The notes beneath the pieces were generated by a model. The model worked only from the letters and a program-made list of their open reading frames with translations. It did no database searches and had not been told where the DNA came from. A stretch of 64,000 nucleotides of DNA from Jaapia argillacea MUCL 33604 (lineage: Eukaryota > Basidiomycota > Agaricomycetes > Jaapiales > Jaapiaceae), in assembly GCA_000697665.1 (NCBI GenBank), contig KL197753.1, forward strand, positions 21,004 through 85,003, written 5' to 3'. Position numbers and translations under genes: made by a program. The number at the start of each line of letters is the position of its first letter. Position 1 is the first letter of the stretch. Of the stretch, positions 1-10,050 are shown piece after piece.

Positions 1-433
1 TCTCAAAGATGGCCCATGATTATCTTGCTATCCAGGGATCAGCAGTCTCTGCTGAACGTGCCTTCTCGAGTGGGGCAATTACAGGCACCCGTCGCCGTAA
101 CCGGCTCAGCCCCGATATCTTTGAGGCCTTACAGCTCCTCAAGAGCGCATATCGCAATGGCCGTGTTATTCTATCTGAGCCTTGCTTAGATGCCACTATG
201 TTCTTCGATACTGCTGATGATGTGGAGTAGATACTAATTTAACTTTACAATTTTTGCATCCCTGAACCTGTTCAAACCTGTTCTGAACCAGAACCGAACG
301 TATCTCTGAGGTTCTTTGCGGTTCCGTTCGAGGTTCCCTTTCGCCTCTGAACTGAACCTCAAGTCCAGTTCTAGGTTCCGAAACACGAGATGGAGAACCG
401 GACTGAACCGGACTTCGGTATCACTAGTCATTA
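1..433 (+). mobile_element. hAT transposon, 3' end only
   Basis: The window opens inside a hAT-family DNA transposon. Positions 3-230 encode the C-terminal dimerisation region of the transposase. The following 200 bp (about 234-425) is non-coding and carries many short copies of a GAACC/GGTTC motif in both orientations, as expected for hAT subterminal repeats. The right end is placed near 425-433 because coding sequence of an interrupted membrane-protein gene resumes at 434. The left end lies outside the window, so terminal repeats and target duplication cannot be checked. The boundary is inferred, not seen as a terminal repeat. Confidence 0.7.
3..230 (+). CDS. hAT transposase, C-terminal fragment
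   Basis: The reading frame is open from the window edge and ends at 230. It contains the hAT dimerisation motif: SKMAHDYLAIQGSAVSAERA followed by FSSG, then a conserved RNRLSP segment and a leucine-containing helix (EALQLLKSAYRNG). This block is the hallmark C-terminus of hAT transposases (hobo/Ac/Tam3). The real start is upstream of the window; an ATG at 9 is internal. The acidic tail ends in DTADDVE. It differs from the transposase at about 2900-5820, whose corresponding motif is NVECAFSSGGRQVSKLR, so the two elements belong to different hAT lineages. Confidence 0.85.
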   Translation, partial: SKMAHDYLAIQGSAVSAERAFSSGAITGTRRRNRLSPDIFEALQLLKSAYRNGRVILSEPCLDATMFFDTADDVE

Positions 434-559
434 GTGCAACTCAATGCTCCCAATATGACTAATATCACCATGCCAGCAGGGGATACTACCTCTTGACATA
501 CATAAATACGGCTCCCTCAAATTCCCCAATGTTGGGCAAGTGAGCTCCTTGCAGTTTTT

Positions 560-576
560 TAAGGCTCAGCACGGAT
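560..576 (+). repeat. hAT left terminal inverted repeat
   Basis: TAAGGCTCAGCACGGAT. It is the exact reverse complement of 6025-6041. The preceding 8 bp (552-559) are CAGTTTTT. Confidence 0.88.
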
Positions 577-820
577 GCATCCACAGATGCATCCGTATCC
601 ATACCCACAGGTAAGTAAAAGTCGTTGAGGGCTACTGACATCCGCCAGGTAAAACCACATAGGATACCTGTACCCATGGATTCGGATACACAGGTATTCT
701 GGTTACTTATGGGTTCAGGTACCTGTGATTGTTGGATGCATCTGCTTTACAGGTACCTGCATGTACATACAGGTATCCATCCAAAAGAATGAACATATCA
801 CATTTTGTATGCTACACAGT

Positions 821-1350
821 TCAGTCAAGCCCCAGTGGCAACACTTCATCACTTTCCACAGGCTTGAGGTCAGGCAAATCGTCATTGTCATCAGCACCCA
901 ACAAGTCCTGCCAGACATCCCACGAGAAACTGGTGAAGTAATGCTTTGAAGACATCAGTATTCGAGATGAGAAGAGCATTAGAAACAGTGGATACATACC
1001 AGAAAATCAGCTCTGGCTTGTGCAACCACTCCCGCAATGCCACTGTATACTCCATCATGGATGTCGCCCATGAGTAAAGCAAGACGTGTTACAAGGTCAA
1101 AGTATGCTGGAGAATCATGGAATTGCACGTCCTCAAAGAGACACTGGAGGTTATTAAGATCAGACACGAGTCGGAGAGCAAGCATTGTCGCTTCGAAAAT
1201 GTTGTAGCTGGCGCACTGGCGAATCTTCGGCCACCTGGTTAGTGGTAACCGAGGGTGCAAATGCTATGACTCAAGTTAGGAGAATTCAGTGAAAGGATGT
1301 GGAAATACTCACTGAACAGCTCGTATCCTGAACGCGTGCAAGGGTTTGCT
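821..1350 (-). CDS. Unrecognised spliced gene fragment inside the hAT element, antisense to the transposase
   Basis: Reading leftwards, an exon at 1234-1000 (WPKIRQCASYNIFEATMLAL onward, containing FDLVTRLALLMGDIHDGVYS) ends at a GT donor in phase 0. A 56-nt intron (999-944) follows, ending in AAAG. The last exon, 943-821, starts HYFTSFSWDVWQDLL, continues with an acidic stretch (GADDNDDLPDL) and stops at TGA. An exon piece before 1313 (ending about RIRAV) joins in phase through a GTGAGT donor. No start was found, so the 5' end is missing or unrecognised. I do not know the family. The intact splice sites and ordinary codon use argue for real coding sequence: either a second gene of this hAT lineage or a captured host fragment. 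Confidence 0.5.
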
Positions 1351-1439
1351 GAAATGCGGTGGGCTGTGAGGGAAGCGCCATCGAATGAGAGGGGAAAGTA
1401 AGAAAACTCACAAGTTAATAAATAGTCCACTGCTTATGT

Positions 1440-2350
1440 GAATCCTTGCACCGATTGTCAAACGAGTCACAGGCATGCACAAGGACAATAACTTTCCTTG
1501 ATCGCAGACCGAGACAATCACGATTTACTGAAATGAGCGAATTTGACTAGAGAATAAGTTAGCCTTGGTCGAGACAGCTAGCCGGCTTGATCAGGTTTGA
1601 TGGGCAAACTACTTGCCAATTCGAATATAATAAGTCTACATTGCATAACGCACAACGGTGTATGCTTCACTACAGAGGGACATTCAACAACTGTCAGTCC
1701 CGAGATGTGGGGGAATGAAGTTGGAGGAGGAGTGGGTGTGCAAGGAGTTCTTATAGTCCAAATTGCATGCACGGACCATAACACATGGACCAGCGTGCAC
1801 GGACCAAGACTTGGCTGGTCTGGTAATGCCGCATGTTGCACACACACAGCCGACTGGTTTGGAAGTCCGCAAGGCCACGTTTCCACATCGCAATTCATCC
1901 TGCCCCTCAGGAATGTCCAATGAATTGAATGACATCCCACTGCCATCATCAGCTGTTCCCCTAAATGCTAGTCACCGTGAACGGCCTATTTGGCACGTTT
2001 GTTACTGGTGGTTTTTTGGTTTTGTCTTCAAAGGTAGCAAGTATGTATGATCAAAAGTATGCTCGGCTGACAGGCGCCATCTGGATGCAATCCCCAACCA
2101 GTGATCTGGCTGGATATTGTCCCCCAATGTTGTTTGTCAGTCAGACCACCATTAAGTTTTTTCGTGAATATTTTGGTATTTTGCAGTGGCTCAGTTTCAC
2201 CCTGAACGCAGCAGTGCCTTACACCGCTCGCAATACCATTCGCGATTAGCGGCGAATTTCATCATTGGGTGCCACTGCGGCGAGCGAGACCATCTGCACT
2301 TCGGTAAGTCTCACAACCGATATCATTGAGGGGTGATCTGATGACTGTCT
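1440..2350. other. hAT interior with no supported gene
   Basis: About 900 bp between the antisense exons and the next antisense open frame. Open frames here overlap on both strands and show no motif. A short imperfect inverted repeat lies at about 2211-2276 (CAGTG ... CACTG ends). Confidence 0.4.
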
Positions 2351-2356
2351 ATGTCT

Positions 2357-2629
2357 CTAGAATTCGATGTAGAATTCGATGACGGGTGTCCGGAGGGAGG
2401 GATCATGCCAAATGAGTGGAGTATCCACTGCTTTCGGACCGTTCACCAATTCGCCAAGGCGTTGCGACTCCCCGGGCATTGGAGTATCAGAAATGTTGAG
2501 TTCTCGAGCAACAGTATGTATCCGATCTCGTTTTTCTGGGGTCCGAACCACTGATCTGATCATTTGAAACCCCCTTGTGTCATAGCCATGAGGTCCACAT
2601 CCCCATTCACACCGAACAATTGGCCGCAA
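2357..2629 (-). CDS. Possible further antisense exon in the hAT element, unknown function
   Basis: A 90-codon open frame on the minus strand. It contains CEWGCGPHGYDTRGF, then a charged stretch (RTPEKRDRIHTVARELNIS) and a proline/glycine-rich end. Composition is protein-like and the other two strands' frames are not. It could be an upstream exon of the antisense gene ending at 821, but the intervening 1 kb shows no linking exon that I can defend. No family recognised. Confidence 0.3.
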   Translation of the reverse strand: MRPIVRCEWGCGPHGYDTRGFQMIRSVVRTPEKRDRIHTVARELNISDTPMPGESQRLGELVNGPKAVDTPLIWHDPSLRTPVIEFYIEF

Positions 2630-2899
2630 CCTTGCAGCCTGTGTGTTTTCGTCTCAACACTTGTGGTACGTAGGCTATTTGTGACGACTGTAGTTTGTCT
2701 TGTCATACCCAGGCTTTGTTTTCACTCCACATAACATATCTCCCCTTCCCATCGAATGCCATCTCGAGCCTTTTTGTATTTGTCTGAAATCTCAAGCTGA
2801 TGGGTATAATTACAGCCCCCCCCTCGATCCTTCTCCACAACGTGATGATCCCTCCTATTCTCGATGGCGTCCTGTTCCTGACGACCTTCAAAGCACAGT

Positions 2900-5820
2900 C
2901 ACGCAACTTCCTCATCACCAGAACCCACCAAGTCATCGCCGGCTACTCCATCATCTGCCCCCGCGGTGAACACGAACTTGTCTGGCGCTCAACAGAAACG
3001 TGCACAGCTCATTGCAAAGTATGAGGGCAAGACAAACATGGAGATCCTAGGTTTGCTTTCATTCTCATCTATCAGTATGCGGGATTCACTCAAATTTAGT
3101 TTCTCTGCAGAAGCGCAGAAGAGCGCCTGGCGATCTCACATTTACAAGCATTTTCAAGAGCTGGTAATCGAGTTAAGAGGAGAAAAAGTGATGTATAAGT
3201 TTGTATGTACCAAGTGAGTAGTCTGCTGTTCCCTTGTTCTCGAATCATGAGCTGACTATAGCCTAGGAACCCGAGTGTCCACGTTATGCGTGAACGTTTC
3301 AAGGATTCGACATCCAATCTCAAGACTCACATTGAACGATGCGACCCTTCACCGACTGCCCAAACCAATCTTATCAAATCCTTCGCCTACAGATCCTCCT
3401 ACAGTTACCCCCGATTTCAGTATCTCCTCGCTATGTGGTGTGCTCGGCGAAGCCGGCCGTTTGTTATTGTCAAAGATGATGAACTCGTCGAGATTTTCAC
3501 AATGCTTCACGGGAAGATTGATATCCCCAGCCCCAGCACCATATCACGGGATGTCAAAGAGATGTTTCAGCTGTCGAAGGCTCACATTGCAGCGTTCCTC
3601 CAGGTAAGTCAAACTTTGAGTCTACTACACTGCAATGGGTGGGTATTCACATGTTGTACCTGGGTAGGCACAGTTCGGACGATTTCATGTCGCGGTTGAT
3701 GGTTGGATGTCGCCAAACGTGATATCCTTCCTTGGTGTTGTTATTCTCCTTCTCTATCACAGGGAGATGTGGTGTTTCACCCTTGACTTCATTAAGTAAG
3801 GTTCCTCTTTTGCATCCTGTTTCAGCGTAGCCTCACCCCTCTGCAGGATGACGAAGGCCCATACTGGAGTGTATCTAGGCAACGAGTTAGCTCAGTGCTT
3901 GAAGGATTATGGTATCCAAGACAAAGTATGTTATCATGCTCTCCAATGAAGACACTTTCAGTATTAACGCGCTAATGTTTCTTCAGGTCCTAGGTGTCGT
4001 TTGTGACAATGCATCCAACAACGGTCCAATGATCACAACACTTAGTGCCCTCCTTCCGAAATTTGCCAGATCGACGTATTGCATCATGTGCTTTGCGCAC
4101 ATATTGAATCTCGTGGTGAAGGTATGTGGGTTCCGAGTCATTGTTCACATCAGCTTGACGCTCAACTGTCTCATCTTTAAGGCAATTCTTTCTCAATTTG
4201 CTCAAACACGAAAGTCTACTGACAACTCTGGCATGGAAGCTGCCGCTGAGGAACGGGCACTTGCTGAGCTCGATGACGATGATGACGAGGACGACAAAGA
4301 TGTTGCTGCGAGAGAAACCCTAGATGGGGATGTAGAAGAAGAGGATGCAAGAATCCTAGCGGAACTAGATGGGGATGAGGAGGATGAACTGGAAGCATAT
4401 GTTTTGAGGCCCCTAACCCAAGCCAAAATCCATCTCGGCCGCTTTTCCATTCATAAGGTATCTCCACCTCCTCTCATCTGTTATAATAAAACCAACTCCT
4501 CGTTTAACAGATTACCAACCTTAGCAAGAAGGTCTTCCACTCTCCAACTGTACGAGATCGACTACATCAGCTTTGTCGCGACAACAAGCTACCCGAGACA
4601 GTCTTGCTACGACCAGTTGCAACACGTTGGAACACCGTCACTGAAATGCTTGGCCGGGCCCTTCCAATGAAGGATGTTCTGGAACAACTCTGCGACTACG
4701 CGGAGTTCAACAAGCGAGATGGCGTTCGCTTGCACCGTTTTGTTCTCGATGAAAAGGAATGGGAGGTTCTTAAGGAGCTCTACCCATTACTCGATGTGTG
4801 TCGTATGTTTCTCAAATGATACTTGATTATCCACTGAACCCATGCTACGTTAGCTTTTCCTTGTCGCCACGAAGGCAATCTCGGAATCGGGAATGCCCTT
4901 GATCCACCAGGTGATTCCATACATGGATAGCCTCTCAAATGCGTTGGATGACTGGGCACGGAATTCGGCACTTCCACCTGCTATTCAGATGGCAGCAATT
5001 CGAGGTGTGAAGATTATGAACAAGTACTACAGCCGTACGGACGATTCCATAATGTACCGAGTGGCAATGAGTATGTATCTTATCTCCATCCCCTCCTTGT
5101 AATGTCGTCTAACTGGTCCGATGTTGTACAGTCCTTCACCCCAGACACAAGCTGACCTACTTTCGGCAAATGAAGTGGGAGGAATCGTGGATCAAGACCG
5201 TGATCGATGTTGTTCGAAACGAATGGGATGTCAACTATAAACCCAAGCCAACAACAACCACATCCTCTGTACCAACGACTCAAGTATGTATTCATTTTCT
5301 TTCGTTTTTCTCGGTTGCTGATCAATGCAACGAAGAGCTCAGCCACCCAGAAATACTTCAGTAATCTCTACCGTAGCGTTGACGGGTCTTTGAAAGATGC
5401 CCTTGCTGAGTATCTGGCTACTCCGAATCTACCCCACGTTGACAACCCCATTGTGTATTGGATGAGTCAAACGCCAGAGAAAAACCCGCTTGCAGCTATG
5501 GCCCTGGATTTCTTGACAGCACCCGGTCAGTTTGCAAACCTATGATTTAAATTGTTATTCTAATCTATTGTACTACAGCTTCCTCAACCAATGTGGAATG
5601 TGCATTCTCCAGTGGTGGTCGACAGGTTTCAAAGCTTCGACATTCTCTCGCTGATGAAACTATTCGGGCTGTGTGTGTACTTGGCTTGTGGTCGGACAAT
5701 GGTCTAGTACCTCATGATGAGTTGATCGAGAACATTAGGAAGAAGAGTAGGAGCAAGGGTAAGGAAACGGCTGTACCAAGTGAGACTGACATTGTTTTGA
5801 GTAGCGATAGTGAGCCTTAA
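2900..5820 (+). CDS. hAT transposase, multi-exon
   Basis: At least eight exons separated by short GT-AG introns. Order: Ser/Pro-rich leader and SGAQQKRAQLIAKYEG helix (about 2940-3050); a BED-like zinc finger with ELRGEKVMYKFVC and LKTHIERC (about 3160-3345); RNase-H-like core beginning FHVAVDGWMSPN (about 3680) and VVCDNASNN (about 4000), which carry the usual catalytic acidic positions; CFAHILNLVVK (about 4090); an acidic insertion rich in DDDDEDD and EEDEL (4250-4400); RPVATRWNTVTEML (about 4615); and the dimerisation end NVECAFSSGGRQVSKLRHSL (about 5590) through a Ser/Lys tail to TAA at 5820. The order matches whole hAT transposases. The start codon is uncertain because the first frame lacks an obvious ATG. 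No disabling change was noticed in the joined exons, so it may still be functional. Confidence 0.85.
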
Positions 5821-6024
5821 TAATAGAATACATCCTAGTATTTGGTAGTCATAGTTCTGTGAAATGGGAAGTTCGGATACAAGTACCTGGCTGCGGATTG
5901 TGCATCACTCAGAGGGCCCACCAACATCCGCCAGGTATGGACACTGTGGGTATGGATATGCAAGTCGATCCGAACCTGTAGGTTTCTCACAGATGCTATC
6001 TGTAGGTATTTCTGGTAAACCGAA

Positions 6025-6041
6025 ATCCGTGCTGAGCCTTA
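6025..6041 (-). repeat. hAT right terminal inverted repeat
   Basis: Exact inverted match to 560-576. The following 8 bp (6042-6049) are CGGTTTTT, one base different from the left flank. Confidence 0.88.
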
Positions 6042-6449
6042 CGGTTTTTACCTGAGAAAACACTGACATTATTGCAATCGCTACGGGCTCTGTTAGCTGT
6101 GGTCTCCGACTCGTGAGTACATTATTTTTGGCAAACAAGATTAGCCTCTCATTACACAATCCCTTCAGCACCGGTGCATGGGGTGCTGGAACCAACTTTG
6201 TGTATCCAGTTGGCCAACCAGACTCCTCCAATTGTAACAGTGTCAACACAACGACAGGCTTCTTGCTGGGTTTGGGTTCGGCTCCACCATCAAGCTCTAT
6301 GGGATCGTCATCTACGCCTACTTCATCTTCTATAGGTTCTACTGGTACCAGCCCGGCTCATATTGGCACTGGCATAGGTGTTGGCTTTGTGGTCCTAATT
6401 ATTATCATCCTCAGCATGTGGCTCCTGTGCTTTAAATTGAGGAAGTAGT

Positions 6450-6573
6450 ACACCAGAGACTGTTTGTACTCGCCACTAGCTCATATGCATCAGTATGCGC
6501 AGTGCAAGGAAGGCGAAGCTGGGGCATAAGTTTGTAGTTATTTGGTTTTCATGCGGACTTCGCGAGTCCTTCC
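6450..6573. other. Short spacer between relic gene and Mutator-like element
   Basis: This is the 3' flank of the relic membrane-protein gene. Its last 9 bp (6565-6573, AGTCCTTCC) form the left half of the target duplication of the next element. Confidence 0.6.
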
Positions 6574-7110
6574 ACCTAACCTTCCCACCAAAACTTACCA
6601 ATTAGTAACGTCAAACAGGTACCTGTGACCCTAAAAATTAGTATTGTTTTCGCGTTTTCCTGTGACCTGTTGAGATCCCCCTTCAAGACCCGTCGAAAAT
6701 ACCTCAGAGCCACCGAGAGCCACCAGGGCTTGCCACTGATCACACGTGGCACCATCCACCACCGCCAATGATGATCGGCATTGGCTCTGCCATTGCTACC
6801 AACGCTTCCTCGGCAACGTCAAACCTTCGTCCTCACTGTTGTCGACAACGACGACAATATATACACCATTTCTCCATGGATTTCCGTCAGATTTTCGTAG
6901 TTTTTGGACCATTATACAGAAATATATGTATACTGCTCTACAAGGGGATTCTGAATTTATTTGATGGCTGTCTGAGGGAGTAGGAAAGGCCATAACCACA
7001 GAAAAAGCGAAAATATAATTCAAATCACACAGTAATGAGGAAGGGGAGGGCCTTGTATTGGATTCTACTACTTTATGTGGAAGTAAAAAATATAGGAGGT
7101 AGGAGGGGGA
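6574..7110 (+). repeat. Left arm of the Mutator-like element
   Basis: About 540 bp. It matches the reverse complement of 10030-10565 with scattered single-base differences and small indels, roughly 93-95% identity by eye. Each arm contains an open frame of about 72 codons (6746-6964 here; 10393-10175 on the minus strand in the other arm). I regard these as chance frames conserved because the arms are duplicates. Confidence 0.85.
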
Positions 7111-7560
7111 GGGGGAGGAGAGAGGATGGGAGTGGGAGATGGGGTGAGGGGATGGGGATGGGGGTGAGGAGGAGGGAGGAGAGAGGGAATGGGGAGGAGG
7201 GAGGAGAGAGGGAATGGGGAGGAGGGAGGAGAGAGGGAATGGGGAGAATGGGAAGAGAGGGAATGGGGATGGGAGATGGGGTGATGGGATGGTGATGGAA
7301 TGGGGGCAGGGGTAAGGGGAAGGGGGTGAAGGGTATGTAATGTGGGTGAGGGAGGATGGGAAAGGGAAGAGGGAGGGGAGGGAATAGGAGGTGGGAAGGG
7401 GAGGAGGGAAGGGGGGAGAGTGAGTGAAGTAAGGGAGGGGGATGTGAGGGGGGGGGGATGAAGGGAAGGGTGTAAGAGGGGATAGGGTGGGGGGTTAGGG
7501 GTATAATGAAGGGGAGAGGAGGGAGAAGTGGGTGGGGATGAGGGGATGACTGGAATGAGA
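7085..7560 (+). repeat. Polypurine (G/A) tract
   Basis: Nearly 480 bp almost purely of G and A on the plus strand, built from drifting GGGGA/GGAGGGA units. It contains three close copies of a unit GGAGGAGAGAGGGAATGGGG around 7168-7245. It continues the left arm inward and mirrors the pyrimidine tract at 9735-10050. Confidence 0.85.
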
Positions 7561-7682
7561 CGGTGGGGGTGGAGATGTCATGTTCACATACAGGAAAGAG
7601 GCTCACCTCTGCATAATGCAAGCACCCAGATCTCACCATGCCTTCGATCCATCACCCCTCCTATCACCCAAGGGCAGGGACA

Positions 7683-7937
7683 TCAGAGGACCCAAAGAAA
7701 GTTCATCCACAGAGGATACAACGGCGTGAGAGGCTGACAATGAGATGATCCAAGAAGTAGTGTGCAGGGAGTGAAAGCGATGGCCAACACCGAGGGCTGT
7801 GAGGGTGAAAGGAAGGTTGTGTATTGCAGGCAACCTTCTGTAATGTTTCCTGCAAGGAAAACAGTCAGGACAATGAGAACGACGACGAACACCAAAACGC
7901 GATGACGAGATGGAAGCATACGAAAATGAGAAGACAT
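7683..7937 (-). CDS. Possible captured first exon of a type II membrane protein
   Basis: It starts MSSHFRMLPSRHR, has five basic residues before a 17-residue hydrophobic anchor (VLVFVVVLIVLTVFLAG), and then NITEG, a potential N-glycosylation site. A possible GT donor follows the GNITE codons. Downstream codons lose protein character. No family is recognised; the topology is typical of Golgi glycosyltransferases but that is only a guess. It lies inside the Mutator-like element, which supports capture over a native gene. Confidence 0.3.
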   Translation of the reverse strand: MSSHFRMLPSRHRVLVFVVVLIVLTVFLAGNITEGCLQYTTFLSPSQPSVLAIAFTPCTLLLGSSHCQPLTPLYPLWMNFLWVL

Positions 7938-9137
7938 ACGATAGATAAGACGGAAAAAATGTTCGGTTCAATATTTACGAGACGAACATACACAGAGGCT
8001 TAACGTGGAGAACAGCGTCAACGCCATGCGCAACATCGAGGAAGTTGGAGAAGCGCTGCGTGGCATGCAGTCATTTTCCATATATGGACATTTCACGCGC
8101 CTCCCCACTGTGGCTGCGATTCTTCAAGGCCATCTAGGAGAATTTTCAGCGCCATATCCTTGTTCTTCGAATGTCATTTTAGTATTCCAGATGGTAATTT
8201 TGTTCAGTAATATCACGGGTGTCTATGGCGCAAGGTGTAATACACTGGAGGCCTTCTGCCTTCATAGCACTTGGGGGTGTTCGACTACAACTCTGAACTA
8301 TTTGTGGGTTAATTAATTGGCTACATAAAAGCGTTAGACAGAATCCTGCCAGCAAAATACAATAATCCTGACTGTCCAGCATCAGAAATGTCCATCCCGT
8401 GCACACCCCTTTTCTATTATATGGAGACAACAGAATGACATCTGATACATCGGGATCCATTCAATATATCTACTGATACTCTGGACAGTTACTATTATAG
8501 GTTCGGAGGGATGTGGAAGGTGTGTATCGATGGAATCGTGTTTTTGGCCCTAAATCGTGAGTGGTGGAACTTGCACCTTCACTGTGGCTGACCATCAATC
8601 CGCCTATTTTCAAGTACTGGATGCCATCTAGCTCTGCCACGCCAAAGATCTTCTAAGGCAATGACTGTTCCAGCTTCTAAAAGATGTCTGGAATACATTC
8701 TGAGTAATCTGCTTCAAGAATTATGACCCAACGTCCGCCGATCCATGTAATAAGACAAACTTGATTATACTATTTGGAAAGCTACTACGGCATTGCTACG
8801 GGGTGGGTGTTGTCAAAACCTAACAATAAATTGTCCTTTATTTTCATATGCACGTCTGCAGGGTAGCTGATTCCCTGGTTGTGTCGGTATTCATGGTTCA
8901 GTGCTCAGGGAATGGAGGCCTCGTAGTACAACCATTTTCGTCCTGTGAAATAATCGGGATCCCACATGTACACTGAGGAGTCTTTCTTGGAGCTATACCA
9001 CAGTCTGATCTTGTTTCTGACCGCTGTAGATCACAGGGTGCGTTGATCAGTGTTCCTCTTCTCCTCAGCCACATCCCGCCTGGTTTCCCAATAAGGTAAA
9101 GGTCACTCAAGGTAACTGTTACTGTCACGTGTTTCTT

Positions 9138-9280
9138 CCAACAACAACAACAAATGCAACGACGACAACGACAACGCGCACGAATACGACAACAACATGC
9201 ACGAATACGACAATGCCCACGAATACAACAACGCGCATGAATACAACAACGACACAGAATACAACAACGAACAAGACAAC
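9138..9280 (+). repeat. ACAACA/ACGACA microsatellite-like tract
   Basis: Imperfect trinucleotide repeat (CAA/CGA/ACG) with interspersed CACGAATACGACAACAACATG units. In one frame it encodes poly-Thr/Asn. Confidence 0.7.
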
Positions 9281-9734
9281 GTCGAGGACGAGACCCGGGG
9301 AATACGACGCCACCTCACCTGCGCCAGGTGACGAGCGGGTGTGGGCATCGCTCAATCAGGGCGACCCCCCTCCCCTCTTGGAGAAGCAACGAGACTTTAC
9401 AGGTCAGGACCCATTCGTCTGTCTCCCCCACCCCTTGACTCAATGTGGTTTTCTCTTGCAGGTTCATCGATGCGTACCCCTCTGTAGGACCGTACGCCTG
9501 CCCCTTCCGCCCGTCCCCGTCAACGATCACTGCCCACCCTCAACACGACCTGAAACCGATGCATGGGTGGGTCGATGGATGATTGGTTTGAGTGTGTCTA
9601 TCGGAGGTTCAACAGTCACTTATAGTGGTGGTTCGGTTGTATTTGTATGTCTGTCTCTCTTTTCTCTTCATGCCCCTCTACAGTTTTCTTTTCATGTCCC
9701 ATATCTGATTCTGTCTGTTGGTTATTTTTTGAGG

Positions 9735-10050
9735 TTTCCATTTTCCCCCAGTCACCTCCCCTCTCAAACCCTCCCCTTCACCCCTACTCTCCTTCTCCTC
9801 TCCTCCCTTCCCTCCTCCCCTTACCATCCTTCTATTCCCCCCCCCTCTCCCCTTTCCCATCCTCCCTCACCCACATTACATTACTTTCACCCCTTCCCCT
9901 TCCCTTGCCCCATCACCATCCCATCTCCCATCACCATCCCATCTCCCATCCCCATCCCATCCCCATCCCCTCCCTTCTTCCCACCTCCATTCCCTACCCC
10001 CATTCCCATCCCCTCCTCTCATCCCCCATTCCCTCCCCCCTTCCTCCTAT
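9735..10050 (+). repeat. Polypyrimidine (C/T) tract
   Basis: About 315 bp of C and T with few purines (CCCATCCCCATCCC units around 9895-9985). It is the inverted counterpart of the left polypurine tract, shorter and diverged in phase. Confidence 0.8.

Larger units (their letters stand above)
560..6041 (+). mobile_element. Complete hAT DNA transposon with multi-exon transposase
   Basis: The element is bounded by a 17-bp inverted repeat, TAAGGCTCAGCACGGAT at 560-576 and its reverse complement at 6025-6041. It is flanked by CAGTTTTT (552-559) and CGGTTTTT (6042-6049), an 8-bp target duplication with one mismatch. Eight-bp duplications and a TARNG-type tip are hAT family features. A second inverted match (TCCATACCCACAG) lies a little inside each end, and CAGGTACCTG-type palindromes crowd 660-780. 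The element carries the transposase gene (about 2900-5820) and, on the other strand, spliced coding exons at 821-1350. It inserted in an intron of the relic membrane-protein gene. The one mismatch in the duplication suggests it is not brand new. Confidence 0.88.
434..6448 (+). pseudogene. Relic fourth copy of the tandem membrane-protein family, split by hAT elements
   Basis: Three coding pieces match the paralogues at 11292, 14120 and 17116. Piece 434-539 matches the end of their exon 4 (reads like VQLNAPNMTNITM, then after one frame slip LLTYINTAPSNSPMLG) and is followed by a GT donor. Piece 6097-6112 is the tiny exon 5 (AVVSDS; paralogues AAVHDS, AAVHDS, VAVSDS) with intact acceptor and donor. 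Piece 6169-6448 is the last exon: TGAWGAGT (paralogues TGRWGIGT), a Ser/Thr stalk, a membrane helix (GVGFVVLIIIILSMWLLCF) and the basic stop-transfer KLRK, then TAG. Everything 5' of 434 is missing and replaced by a hAT end. The intron between pieces one and two holds a whole second hAT. The frame slip and missing 5' half make this a pseudogene. The C-terminal tail is far shorter than in the other copies. Confidence 0.85.
7560..9735. other. Core of the Mutator-like element
   Basis: About 2.2 kb with no recognisable transposase. Two weak coding hints exist. On the minus strand, 7937-7683 starts MSSHFRMLPSRHR followed by a strong membrane anchor (VLVFVVVLIVLTVFLAG), like the first exon of a type II membrane protein. 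On the plus strand, 9129-9410 has a poly-Thr/Asn stretch from an ACAACA microsatellite (9138-9280), then SLNQGDPPPLLEKQRDFTG before a possible donor, with FIDAYPSVGPYACPF after a possible acceptor at about 9461. These may be captured host exons, as in Pack-MULEs. The stretch 8460-9130 shows nothing. Confidence 0.4.

Noticed and set aside
2211-2276. Small element with CAGTG...CACTG ends resembling a tiny hAT derivative
   Set aside because: Only the outer few bases are inverted and no target duplication could be confirmed.
4202-4467. Antisense poly-Ser/His frames within the hAT transposase
   Set aside because: They are the complement of the acidic Asp/Glu codon run in the transposase.
6746-6964. 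Open frame repeated in both arms of the Mutator-like element
   Set aside because: Similarity is explained by the inverted repeat itself; no motif, no start context, and alternative frames are also open.
7073-7639. 188-codon minus-strand open frame rich in Pro/Leu/Ser/His
   Set aside because: It is simply the translation of the polypurine tract's complement.
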